A stretch of DNA of 64,000 bases, taken from positions 744,001 to 808,000 of the forward strand of contig QYRS01000003.1 in assembly GCA_006503535.1 (NCBI GenBank), read 5' to 3'. Source of the DNA: Arthrinium phaeospermum (Eukaryota; Ascomycota; Sordariomycetes; Amphisphaeriales; Apiosporaceae). This document shows positions 48,711 to 60,642 of this stretch, in pieces. The first letter of the stretch is position 1, and each line of letters opens with the position of its first letter. The notes below the pieces were generated by a model. The model ran no database searches, had not been told where the DNA came from, and saw nothing but the letters and a program-made list of their open reading frames with translations. A program made the position numbers and the translations under genes.

Positions 48711-49817
48711 CTTTGCAAATTATCCGGCCTCGGGTTGCTGGATCACAAGAGGTGCTTTGGCGGAAGGCGGTTGGGGTGGACAACCGTCGCAGCGTTGTCA
48801 GCGCGTGTAGTGTCGAAACGATCAACCAGCGGGGCTGCAGAAGTCCGGTAGTCTGACAACGATCGGCGTGCAATCAATCCCCCAATGGCCACACCAAATC
48901 ACAATATCGCCGTTGTCTGTGGTATAATGTCGATGTCGTTTGCGAGTGAAGCCGGGGCGTATCAATTGTCGGTCGGTCAGCCACCAATCGTGAGCTGCGG
49001 CGTAGGATTGACGTCGACGCTCTTAGGTAGCTTCTGGACCGCGCGCAACACACCCCTCTACTGTACTACTACTGCCTACAGCAAGCACCTATCTTAGCCG
49101 CCTAGTTTAGACCCCTGTCGCAGCTCAGTCAAGCTCCAACCCGGACAGGGATCCGACACCCGAAGTTGATAGCCTTGCTTCAGTTGAGCTTGCCCCGAAC
49201 ACGGAGCTCGGCATTGAATATCGTATCGTAATCGAAAAGTTCCATAGATATTCTTGCTGTTGACGCCTTACACAAGCCAATTACTAACCCAGATACGAAA
49301 AGTCCCCATCTCGACAGCAAGTAGGTGGACCTGTTCAAGATAGGTAGAAAGGGGCATCTGTTACGACAAATTTTAAGCAACAACCGCCTTCAACCAGCCT
49401 CCCGGGAGCTCCTTCTATTATACCGGACATCTCTCGGCTTCCCTTGTCGTCTTGCAGAAACCGTCCAAAGTTGTGCCAATTGCAGTCGCTAAATCACACA
49501 CTCGCCAGACTTGGCCCGAAACAGCAAACCTAAGAGCCCATCACTGCCATTTCCCCAAGTCAAGCTTTCGGCAAGTCTTCCACGCAAGCCAAAATGCGGA
49601 GAGTAGCTTCAAGGACAACATTGCCCCACCTCGCCGGCAGCCCCCCCTCCTCCTCCCATTATCGCTCCATCTATCATCATCGAGCCCTTCTACCCGGTTG
49701 TCCCTGATCTCACAACATCTCTCCGGCGGCCCTCCTTCTGCTATATCCAACCCTGCCAGATCTCGCTCTATATCTCCCATACAAACTCGCCGGCTTTCAT
49801 CAGCATCACAACGCAGC
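48711..49817. promoter_or_regulatory. Divergent promoter, VPS29 / AGX1, with long AGX1 leader
   Basis: The 1.1-kb spacer separates divergent VPS29 and AGX1. The AGX1-proximal 360 bp (from about 49452) is open in the AGX1 frame without an ATG and codes an Arg/Ser-rich, presequence-like stretch just before the annotated start. A separate ATG at 49594 in another frame starts a short Arg-rich upstream ORF. See the finding on AGX1 targeting. Confidence 0.45.
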
Positions 49818-51182
49818 ATGTCTTCGCAACCTGAACACCCGACCCTCCTCATCCCGGGCCCCATCGAGTTCGACGATGACGTCCTCCAGTCCATGAGCCA
49901 TTATAGGTCAGTTTTAGCTCCATGCACTTTTGGCAAGCTACCCGAACAGCTTCTCTGCTCATACTCTAGCTATAACCAAATAACTATACCAGCCTATACT
50001 TCTCGTGCATTGAGCCTCTACTAATACTATGTGCCTGATAGCGAGTCCCATGTCGGACCCGGCTTCGTCGCCACTTTCGGCGACACCATCTCGATGCTTC
50101 GCAAGCTCTTCCAGACTACGGACCCCTCTGCGCAACCCTTTGTCATCTCGGGATCCGGCACCCTGGGCTGGGATATCGTGGCCGCCAACCTGGTGGAGGC
50201 GGGTGAGGACGTCCTGGTTCTCAGCACCGGCTATTTCGGGGATGGCTTCGCCGACTGCTTCGAGACATACGGCGCCAAGGTGACCAAGCTGACTGGCACC
50301 GTGGGCGGACGCCCGCAGCTTGACGAGATCGAGAAGGCACTGAAGAGCAAGAAGTTCAAGATGGTCACCGTGACCCACGTCGACACATCCACTGGTGTAT
50401 TGAGCGAGCTGGAGAACCTGTCCAAGCTGGTCAAGAGCGTGTCGCCCGAGACGCTCCTCGTTGTGGACGGAGTCTGCAGTGTCGCCTGCGAGGAAATCCA
50501 GTTCGACGCCTGGAAGCTGGACGGTGTTGTGACCGCGAGTCAGAAGGCCATCGGCTGCCCGGCCGGTCTGTCGATATCCATGTTCAGCGGCAAGGCCATC
50601 GAGGCCTTCAAGGCGCGCAAGACCCCGCCCGCCACGTACTTCGCCTCGATGAAGAACTGGATGCCGATCATGCAGAACTACGAGGCCAAGAAGCCGTCCT
50701 ACTTCGCGACGCCCTCGCCGCAGCTGATCCACGCCCTGCACACCGCCCTCACCCAGATCCTGGCGAAGCCCCTGTCCGAGCGCTTTGCCACGCACCGCGA
50801 GGCCTCTGACAGGATCAAGAAGGCCGTGGCCGACCTGGGCCTCAAGCAGGTCGCCGCGAACCCCGAGGACCAGGCTCACGGCATGACGGCCATCTACCTG
50901 CCCGAGACCGTCAAGGCGACCGACCTGCTGCCGAAGCTGGCCAAGGCCGGTGTTGTCTGGGCTGGTGGTATCCACAAGGAAATCGCACCCAAGTATGTGC
51001 GCTTCGGGCATATGGGAGTCAGCGTGGTAAGTACACAAGTCTCCTCCTACCTTAATACTCAACATCTTTCCCAGGGGTACATGCTAATCGGTTTTCTCTA
51101 GACGGATCCTGCCAGGAAGGATATTGACAAGGCTCTCAAGGCTCTGTCAAATGGTCTTACGGAGTGCGGTTACAAGGCATAA
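49818..51182 (+). CDS. AGX1: Alanine:glyoxylate aminotransferase
   Basis: Exons 49818-49906, 50042-51026 and 51102-51182 give 384 aa, the usual length. It is a class-V PLP aminotransferase: LLIPGPIEFDDDVL, SESHVGPGFVATFGDT, SGSGTLGWDIVAANL, THVDTSTGVL, VDGVCSVACE (Asp172, pyridine-nitrogen partner) and TASQKAIGCPAGLS with Lys198 as the Schiff-base lysine. It converts glyoxylate and alanine to glycine and pyruvate, linking glyoxylate disposal to glycine synthesis. Intron 1 (135 nt) has an ideal ctactaat branch. The C-terminus (ECGYKA) is not a canonical PTS1, so peroxisomal import is not evident. The frame stays open for 122 codons before the ATG, with presequence-like composition near the start. 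Confidence 0.95.
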
Positions 51183-53687
51183 GCTGAAATGCGACACAGA
51201 CTACGGACCAGGACAGTTGGGATAAAAGGACCATATACATTCTGGCTCGTGATAGAAAGGTAGAATAAAAATAAATGTCCGGATCTAGGAGCTCCAGGAG
51301 CTGCTCGGTAGCGTATGCTTCGTTGTCTGTAAGCGAAAACCCTGGGAACATTATTATCACGCCCGCCTCAAAGGGAAACCATCTTCAACTGCCTCAGAAT
51401 TGGGAACTCTCGTAGGTCAACATATCTGGGCTTATTTCACTGCTGCACTGCGACTATAAATGCAACAGGTGGATCGACTGTCGACCCGTTATGCCGAGTC
51501 TAAGTGAGCCAATGCTTGTGAGACAAGGGGGGTATTGACTTATATGCCTTGTATGTGTTGGGTATCAATCTTTAGCTATTGGTGTAACGTCGAAGAGCAG
51601 ACGTTCAAGGTGGGCCCAACTTGTCAGAATACATCTAGTATTATAAATCGAACAGAGCATGTGTATGCACGACATCCGTTCTGGTTTGGAAAATGACTCT
51701 CTAGAACCACATAAAATCTTGTATTCTGGAGGTGTGGAGGTGGACACCAGGGGCTCCGGCCTTGCTACAAAGATCCTATGCTCGCGAACTCGCGAGGTCG
51801 AACGGAGGATGAGAGATCCGACGGCGCGGCGGCCAGGGAGATCCACAGACGGACCACCATGGGCACCTGGGTATCCGCAATGTTCCGGTTCACGGACCGT
51901 TTGGGCGTGGTTCAAGCGAAAACAACAGTTGATTTCTTGGGCAGACCTACGGGAGGGACGACTAAAAGCAGCGAGTATCAATGTTCCTTGATCATTTCGG
52001 CGTTAAGGAAGCGGTCGTTGCTGCCCGAGTTATCGAAAGATGCTTTACAGCCACCTGCGACAGCTCGTATCTCATTAGTTGCTGTTTCTGTCTTGAGTTG
52101 TTCCGTATGATCTACATGTGTGTACGTTCATTACTATGCTAGAAGAGCTATACACTTGACGAATAAACTAGCTGTAAATGATGCGTGGAAATACTATTCC
52201 TTCAGTATAACAAAATGAAGCTGGCTTGGAAGGCAACATAAAACATAGTTTAGAGCAACAATCGCTCCGAGAGAGGTTCATGCAGTATCCGTGTGGCCTG
52301 CATTGTGATGAGAAATTAAGCTCGCCCGCTAGGCTGCAGCAGTATCATGATATCATCTTGTGAGGCGTGTAAGTGATACCAGCATCTGCTTACGAAGCAA
52401 GCTGCTGACCAAGCCAGAACCACTCTTTCCAGAGAGATTATTGATGGAGATGATCGTGATGGTTGGGCAGCCGAAACCTCTGTAACATATCTAAGGAGAA
52501 AACAGTGTTTCCGGATATATGTTCAACGCAGCCTGGTATCTTTTGTTGTGTTGTAAACAATGCACCTGGTGCCTGAGGGAGATGAACGAGGCGGCCTTCT
52601 AAGACGGCTTGGGACCAATTACTAACAGAATAATCTGACCTAGCAATCCCAATAGCTTGGGTGGATCAAGAGAGGGGCCTAGAAACGTCGTCACCTAGGT
52701 AGGTTGTGATTCAATGAGGGGCAGAAAGAGGGTTGTCATTAAAAGCGCGCGAGCGAGAGTGAGCGAACTCAGTAGCGCCTCTGACAAGACTCCGGAGGAC
52801 TAACCAGATCCAGCACCATAGGATACAAGGTGTGCTGCCAACACCATTCGCTCGAATAAAACGATTGCTCGGAATATAATGAGTCGGCTCTGTCTTGTTT
52901 ATGTACTCGATTATTGTTATATCTGCTGCCGACTGGGTGAGGGCTGGATGCGTTTTTGTTGGCGAAATTGGTTATGTAGTTGAGAGAGTCTCTGGTGAGC
53001 TCTCATGTTTATTCACCACCACGACACCTGTAGGATAAACATGTCAATTATCCCAGGAACTCAGCCGCTTCTGTATTGCTTCTGGTAAATCAGATCGTAC
53101 CAATCACGTATGAAATTGGAATAAGTGACCTGGTCACCGCCGAATGAACCACTACAATTGATGGTTGTTCCGTTGACATAATATTTTGAAGCCCATCTGT
53201 CTGTCTTGCCTGTCTGCTGTCAATTGATCAGCCCGCCCGCTGCCCGCCTGCCCACCTTGCCGTGTGTGTGCCCCTCACTTTTTCTGCGCTGCTTCTACCA
53301 AGTACGCGCTGCCTCCATGCACCACTCAATGCTACTGCTGAGCAACTGAGAGTGACTTCAGACGAAGCGACTCCACCAAAAGCCACCACTACCGCGACCT
53401 ACCCGCCTCTTTCTTTGATTCGGATTTTGATACCAGCTGCTGCTGCTACTGCTGCTTCTGCTCTGCAATTTCACGAACTTTCCTCCACACTTTGCCTGAC
53501 CGTAACTTCGACATTTTTTTCCCTTTCGCATCCAGGCCAGCACTACCGAACCACTGCATACTTTGCAGCATCTTTTCTGCACCCCTCACGACGGCCGCGC
53601 CTCGGCAAGCTCCCTCGTCTTTACCTCACTACTTCGGCGGGCGCGTACCTTAACCTCGACCTTTCGTCTTCACATCCTCCATCCACC
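51183..53687. other. 2.5-kb gene-poor intergenic region
   Basis: AGX1 3' UTR on the left, CRM1 promoter and pyrimidine-rich leader on the right (from about 53220). A short upstream ORF (53317-53349, ten codons) precedes CRM1. The middle is AT-rich with no gene, RNA gene or recognisable repeat. Confidence 0.45.
53317..53349 (+). promoter_or_regulatory. Upstream ORF in the CRM1 leader
   Basis: ATG at 53317 starts a ten-codon frame (MHHSMLLLSN, stop) about 340 nt before the CRM1 start, inside a C/T-rich segment that looks like a transcribed leader. If transcribed it could modulate CRM1 translation. The transcript start is unknown. Confidence 0.3.
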
Positions 53688-56600
53688 ATGGCGCCCACGA
53701 TCGAGGAGCTGGACGTCATGGTCCGCTCCTTTTACGAGGGCCGCGGCGAACAGGTACGCCATTGCTTTCCCTGTTCCCCCAATTCCGAACGTCGTTATCG
53801 GCTTTGCGCCCCTCGCAATCCGATCTGCAGGAGACAAAAGTACTGACTTTTTGGATCTTCCCCGCCTCTAGCAAAAAGCTGCACAAGCCGCCCTGAACCA
53901 GGTAAGCCACTCCCCAGCTCCCTCTCTTGTGTAATGAAATGGGCATGCTCTCGAACTCGGCAGCTAATTGATTGTTTGTGTGCCTAGTTCAAAGAAGACC
54001 CCGATGCATGGCTACTCGTCGACAAGATCCTAACCGATGCTTCATATCCGCAAACCAAGTGTAAGGGAATTCACGCTGCGTCGCCGTTGGAGTCGTGGTG
54101 AGACTAACAAGTCCCTAGATCTTGGTCTCCAAGTCCTCGACCATGTTATCATGACAAGATGGAAGGTGCTCCCCCGCGAACAATGTCTGGGAATCCGTAA
54201 CTTCGTCGGCCAGAGCATCGTCGACTGCTCCAGCACCGAGGAGTCCCTCAAGAGCCAACGCACCCTGCTCAACAAGCTGAACCTGGTGCTCATCTCCATA
54301 TTGAAGCAAGAATGGCCGCACAACTGGCCTACCTTTATCAACGAGATCATTGGGTCTTGCCAAATAAGTCTCTCCATCTGCGAGAACAACATGATCATCC
54401 TCCGCCTGCTGTCCGAGGAAGTATTCGACTACTCGGCAGACCAGATGACCTCGGCCAAGACGAGGAATCTTAAGACCACCATGTGCAACGAGTTCTCCCA
54501 GATCTTCCAGCTCTGCCAAGAGATTCTTACGACAGCGAACCAGCCTACCCTGATCAAGGCGACGCTCGAGACCTTATTACGCTTCTGCAACTGGATCCCC
54601 CTGGGCTACATCTTCGAGACCCCCCTGATCGACACTCTACGCACACGATTCCTCGAGGTCCCAGAGTTTCGAAACGTGACTTTGCAGGTGTTCACCGAGA
54701 TTGGAGGCTTGACAACAGCTGCCCACGGCCAACCGAATGCCTACAGCGAACAGTTGGTCAAGATGTTCTGCGAGGTTCTCACCACTATTGCGACTATCAT
54801 CCCCCTCGAGCTCGATCTGAAAAGCACGTACCCTCAAAGTAACTCGAGAGATCAGGAGTTCATACAGAATCTGGCACTCTTCTTGTGCAACTTCTTCGGG
54901 CAGCACGTCAATCTTATCGAACACCTCCCGAACCGTGATTACCTAACCCATGGCCACTTCTACTTGATCCGTATCTCGCAAATTGAGGATCGGGAGATTT
55001 TCAAGATTTGCCTCGACTATTGGCTTAAGCTGGTCCAGGAACTCTACGAGGAGATGCAAGCTGCGCCCATGAACGAGATGGCCCCCTTGCTGATGGCGAA
55101 CTCGGGAGCTCTCGACCCCAACAGGCTGAACCAGCTTCCCCTTAGGATGCACAAATACAAGGAGGTTCTGTCGAATCTGCGCGTGGTCATGATCGAAAAG
55201 ATGGTGCGACCCGAAGAAGTCCTCATTGTCGAGAACGACGAGGGTGAGATTGTGCGAGAATTCGTCAAGGAGAGCGACACTGTTCAGCTGTACAAGACAA
55301 TTCGGGAGTGTCTTGTATATTTGACACATCTTGATGTCAACGATACGGAGCAGATCATGACGGACAAGCTGCAGAAACAGGTTGATGGCAGCGAGTGGTC
55401 TTGGCACAACTGCAACGTCCTGTGTTGGGCCATTGGCTCTATCTCACTGGCCATGAATGAAGAGACGGAGAAGCGTTTCCTTGTCACTGTCATCAAGGAT
55501 CTGCTCGGCTTGACCGAGATGAAGCGCGGCAAAGACAACAAGGCGGTTGTCGCTAGCAACATCATGTACATTGTCGGGCAGTATCCCCGGTTCCTGAAGG
55601 CTCACTGGAAGTTCCTTAAGACGGTGGTCAACAAGCTCTTCGAGTTCATGCATGAATCTCACGAGGGTGTTCAGGATATGGCGTGCGATACCTTTATCAA
55701 GATCGCCCGTCAATGCCGACGTCACTTCGTGGCGCTCCAGCCCAATGAGAACGAGCCGTTCATCGAGGAGATCGTCAAGAATCTCCCCAGAATCACGTGC
55801 GATCTGACTCCCCAGCAGGTCCATACTTTCTACGAGGCATGTGGATATATGGTGAACGCACAGGGTAACAAGCACATGCAAGAGCGTCTGCTTGCTGACT
55901 TGATGGGAGCTCCTAACGCGGCTTGGGATGAGATCATCCGGGCCGCTACTGCAGACCCTACCGTCCTCCAGGACTCGGAAACGATTAAGATCATCGGAAA
56001 CATCATGAAGACCAACGTATCAGCATGCTCATCGGTTGGCCCCTACTTCTACCCCCAGATTGGCCGCATCTACCTCGACATGCTTCAGATGTACCGTGCC
56101 ACAAGTCAGCTTATTTCGGAAGCTGTGGCTCGTGATGGTGACCTGGCCCCTCGGATGCCCAAGGTCCGAGGACTTCGAACGATCAAGAAGGAAATCCTCA
56201 AGTTGATCGAGACGTACGTCGACAAGGCCGAGGATCTGCAGTCCGTTCGCCAGCAGATGGTTCCTCAGCTGCTGGATTCGGTGTTGGTGGACTACAACCG
56301 CAACGTTCCAGGCGCAAGAGATGCGGAGGTGCTCAAGGCCATGTCCACCATCATCTCGAAGCTTACTGGACTGATGGAGGACCAAGTCCCCGTCATCATG
56401 CAGAACGTCTTCGAGTGCACACTGGACATGATCAACAAAGACTTTTCCGAGTTCCCGGAACATCGCGTCGAGTTCTTCAACCTGCTCCGTGCAATCAACC
56501 TTCACTGCTTCCCTGCCCTGCTGAAGCTGGACAACCGCCAGTTCAAGTTTGTCATTGACGCTTGCATGTGGGCCAGCAAGCACGATAACCGTGATGTTGA

Positions 56601-57240
56601 GGGCGCCGGTCTTAACATGTGCCTTGAGCTCATCAACAACATCGCCGAGAAGACTGATGTCCAGACGGCCAACGCCTTCTTCCAACAGTTCTTTATCACG
56701 ATCCTTCAGGACGTTTTCTTCGTCCTCACAGACCCTGATCACAAGGCTGGCTTTAAGACGCAGTCGATGCTTCTCATGAAGCTGTTCAACTTCGTCCAGC
56801 CGGCCGAGGGCGGTACTCCCAAGATCCAGGGACCTGTATATACCGATCAGGCCCCTACTGGCACGTCGAACCGTGATTTCCTCATTAACTTTGTTGGAAC
56901 ATTATTGAGCAAGGCGTTCGGCAATCTCCAAGTGTAAGTTTTTTGTTCCGTCCCATCCCTCACTCTTTCCATCCACATTGCTAACTCCTGAATTAGTGCC
57001 CAGATCAACATCTTCATCGAAGGCCTTTTCACGCTTAACAATCAGTATGATAAGTTCCGACTGAACCTGCGTGACTTCCTCATCTCCCTCAAGGAATACG
57101 CCGGCGATAACGCGGATCTCTATGCTGTCGAGAAGGAGCAGGAGGTCAGGGACAACCTGAAGGCCGATCGTGAGCGGCGGTCAAAGGTCGGAGGTCTGCT
57201 CAAGCCATCCGAGATCGAGATTGATGACGATGAACTGTGA
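53688..57240 (+). CDS. CRM1: Exportin-1 / CRM1
   Basis: Exons 53688-53753, 53872-53901, 53988-54060, 54119-56933 and 56997-57240 give 1,075 aa, the full family length. It is the nuclear export receptor for leucine-rich export signals, acting with Ran-GTP at nuclear pores. The importin-beta N-domain follows the start (QKAAQAALNQFKEDPDAW, YLGLQVLDHVI), then HEAT repeats with hallmark segments: HNWPTFINEIIGS, MCNEFSQIFQLCQ, LRFCNWIPLGYIFET, WSWHNCNVLCWAIGS, KRGKDNKAVVASNIMYIVGQ, DMACDTFIKIARQCRRHF. The C-terminal helix is acidic (EIEIDDDEL). The leptomycin-B target cysteine (human Cys528) is Thr522 here. The small 5' exons are supported by exact consensus sites and by the restored N-terminal sequence. 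Confidence 0.96.
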
Positions 57241-58155
57241 GGCTGTGGATTTTCTCTATTTTCGGCGTGTGTGATACCAGAATAATATAACTCAGAAGGC
57301 ACTTTTGAGGACGATGATGATTACTACGTTTTTCTTCTTCGGGTGGTGGAATACCCATCAGAATCAACGACGCCTCTGACCCACATTGGGCTACTTTTGC
57401 TAGCCAACGATGGAAAAAGAAAAAAGGAGAGGAACTGAGATAGTGATTGGTCCATTATGATGTGGACTTGAAGCATGCTAAATGCCAGGCCAAGATTACA
57501 CGAGTGGGCTGTCATTGCTCTTAGTAGATAGATGACAATAGGCATCCTTGAGTTGGTGGCAATAAATCTCGACTACTCCATTCACGGTGAAAGCTCTGTT
57601 GTTCATATAACCCGTGATAATACTCTCCGTAGATGATCGATACCCCCAAGCTTGTTTGACCAGATATAACAATAGTCACTGAAATAAACGTCTGGGTCCC
57701 AACGTTATACTGGCATCCTTCGTGATCTTGTTGTACGCGGATGGAATAACGAAGGCGTATCCTGGTGTAGAACAATCAAGTTAGACTGGGCTGCTTTGGC
57801 ATGAGAGCTTCGGATCAAATATCAGCACGTCCTAGGTACTATGCGGGGAGACGTCAAGCCAGGAGGTATGTATAATCAGAAACTACTTTCGGCTGGCCTT
57901 TTTGGAGTACAATTGGTTCTGAGATCCCTAGCAATATTATACCAAGTCCAAATACTCATATCTAAGCGGGAACGTAATACGGCCATAACCTGTCTTCTGC
58001 CTCTATTCCCTCCCCTTAGAACGGAACGAGTACTACGGGATGTACTTTCTTCTTCCCCCCAAACATTCATTACCTCGCCATCATCTAAATATGCAGGTTC
58101 TCCATCAAACCTCTCCAATTGACCAAAGTTCCCGCAACGCCTGCGCCCCCCTTTT
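57241..58155. other. Convergent intergenic region
   Basis: About 0.9 kb between the stop codons of CRM1 and the 2EXR gene. AT-rich, with expected 3' UTRs. No gene or repeat seen. Confidence 0.45.
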
Positions 58156-59552
58156 TTATGCCGCGCCATGGAGATATCTTCCCAGCGCATCGTGCAACTC
58201 CCGGTAATCGTTTCCCCGCGAGCCGCTGCCATTCGAGGGGTCCATGGTGGTGCCGGCGCCGGTGGCGGTCGGCTGTCCCGTAACCACGCTCTCGAGCTCG
58301 TCCTCGGTGATGAGCTTGAACTGCACGTCGGCCATGCGCGACTTGACAATGCTGCCCCGGTACCAGTCGGTCCAGATCTTCTGCACCACGTTCTCGGGCT
58401 CTTCCGGTTCCTCCTCCTCGCGCTGCTCCGCCGAACCTCCGGCGGGCCCGCCGCTGCTACCGCCGTTCTCGCTCTGGCGCTGCTGTCGTTCTTGGTGGCG
58501 CTGGGACTGCGGCATGTGGCCAAAGTCCCGCTGCTGGTCCCATTCGCCTCGGTGGCCTTTGACTAGGGGCTCCGTCCCGCCGAGGAGAGCGTGGGTCCAC
58601 TCGTCGCCGGGCGTGACGCATACCAAGACATGCGGTTGCTGCGGCTGTTGTTGTTGTGGATCTGCCGTACCAGCACCACTACTACCATTGTCGTCATCTG
58701 TCGTACCTGAGCCACCAGAGGCAGTAATAGCGGTGGTCGTGGCCATCGGCGTGGGCGTGGGCGTTGCCGTGCTGCACAGGGGGAACCGGTCCACGACGTG
58801 GAACAGCGAGCCGAAGATCTGCTGGCTGCCCGTCTCGCCGTACTTGAGGGCGGAGAAGGCGACGGCGACGCAGCGGACGCGCTCCGTGTCCTCCTTGCGC
58901 AGGAAGTACGTCATGGGCGAGTTGAAGCCGAAGGAGTCGTAGGGCTCGAGCTCGCCGAGCAGGTACAGGGCGTCGCGCTCAAAGTTGAAGTAGACGCGCG
59001 GATGCGACCAGGTCGGCATACCACCATCACCACTGCTACTCCTACGACGGGAACCTCGGCCTCCTCCTCCTGTTGCAGAAGCAACGACATCGCCGTCGTC
59101 TACGGCCGGCGACGACCCGGAGAGGTACGCCGACCCGTTTTGGTGGTGGTGTGTCGAGTCCCCGTTCAGGGAGGCGAAGACGAGGGGCACCTTCCAGCTG
59201 AAGGTCAGCGAGTAGTGCCGCTCGAGGGCCCGCGCCCGGGCCTCGTGGTTGGCGTGCAGGATGGCCGGCACGAAGCGGCAGGCGCGGCGCGAGGTGAGCT
59301 CCTTGAGCTGCTGCGCTTCCGTGGCGCCCTGGTCGCCCTCCCCTCGGCGTCCAGGCCCCGCGTGATGCAGGAGGCCAGGACGATGCGTGGGACGGAGGCG
59401 GCGAAGTCCCAGATCTTGAGGCGCAGCTCGGGCGGGAGGGAGGAAAAGAGAGTGAAGGTGGGAGAGTCCTCCTCATGGCCCGTTGGTACAGCTGCAGTGG
59501 CAGGGCTGCCGTCGCTGGTGACTTGAAACTTGATGCGAAACCTGCACGCCAT
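58156..59552 (-). CDS. 2EXR-domain protein with apparent one-base frameshift
   Basis: The 5' part reads from the ATG at 59552 (MACRFRIKFQVTSDGS) into FSSLPPELRLKIWDFA and PRIVLASCITRGL, the start of the fungal 2EXR domain. The frame then leaves the family at about 59336-59345. The frame one base off carries the rest of the domain: EAQQLKELTSRRACRF, ILHANHEARARALERHY, VYFNFERDALYLL, then a Gly/Thr/Gln-rich insert and WTDWYRGSIVKSRM to the stop at 58156. No plausible intron donor lies between, so the break is either a one-base loss in a C4 (G4 in gene sense) run or a sequencing error. Intact length would be about 465 aa. 2EXR proteins are abundant in filamentous fungi and their function is unknown. 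Confidence 0.75.
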
Positions 59553-60642
59553 GTTTGTTTGCAAGTCTGTGTCCAGCTAGCCGAATGCGCGAATAGTTTA
59601 GCTCTAGACCCAACCCAGGACCGTGGTGTTCGAGATAGAACAAAGACGACCGGCGATTATATCGAGGCTAGCGACCCCTGCTTGCTGTGCATATGTATAT
59701 ATGCAAGTCTAGAAGCGGGACGATTGCGGTCTTTTTTCTGTGTCAAACGTTCCACTCACTCACTCACTCAGTGGCTCAAGGAAAAGAAAGGACGGGCGGG
59801 ATGTTTGTTTGCTAAAGTCAGATGCTGGAAAGCGACAAATAGAAAAACAGATAGATCAATAGCTTCTTGCCCATACCACGTCACCTTTCGCGCGCAATGT
59901 ATAAGAAGAGAGTATGCATGAGCAAGTGCCAGTGCAAGTTCGGGTCGTTTCTATCCTGGGTAGCAGTAGCAGTAGCAGCAGGGGTGGATGGATGGATAGG
60001 ATGGATAGGATGGGTTTCTTCGTTTGGCATCTGATTGGCGCCGGTCGACGAAACGAACGAAGTGACGTCGAAACTCAAGCTGGCTGTTGCTGTTGCTGTG
60101 GGGTCCCGAATTCCCGGGAATGGCGCGCGCGGGACGCTAGCTCCAGTCTACAAGTCTCTCTCTCTACCCGGCATTCCATTTATGGCAACCAACCGATTAG
60201 GTAGATCCGGTTGCTTTTCCACGATAAACAAAGTGGGCTATAATGGAGGCCATTCAGTTCTGTGTAAGAGGACACCTGCAAGTCGTGCATGCAGTAGTCC
60301 TGCTCTCCTGCTCTCCAATGTCTATACCTAGTATATCAATAACGGATCGTTTTCGCTGCGGAAGTCATCTCTAATGCCCTACAACTTCAGGTATGTGGAC
60401 GAGTTTGTTGCGATGTTTGTCCGCAAAGTCACAAATAAACGCATATTGTAGCACACTTGATAGCTCATCTGTTTCACGAATACTATCTTGGTCTGAGTGG
60501 TGACGTCTATAAGACTAATACTGGATATAATACACCAGCCTCTATTATGTACAATGCATGCCGCGGGAGGTCCGGGCTAGGAGGGTTCATCGCCGTGGTT
60601 CTTCTCTGCCACTATGCAACCACCTCGGGGTATCATTTTGCT
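59553..60642. other. Intergenic region with short tandem repeats
   Basis: About 1.1 kb upstream of the 2EXR gene. It contains CACT repeats near 59754-59769, AGCAGT repeats near 59960-59981, and a GGAT/GGATA array at about 59985-60012. No gene or RNA gene seen. Confidence 0.45.

Noticed and set aside
54037..54118. An upstream ATG that would start CRM1 at 54037
   Set aside because: This stretch is mostly the third intron of CRM1; the true N-terminus comes from exons starting at 53688.
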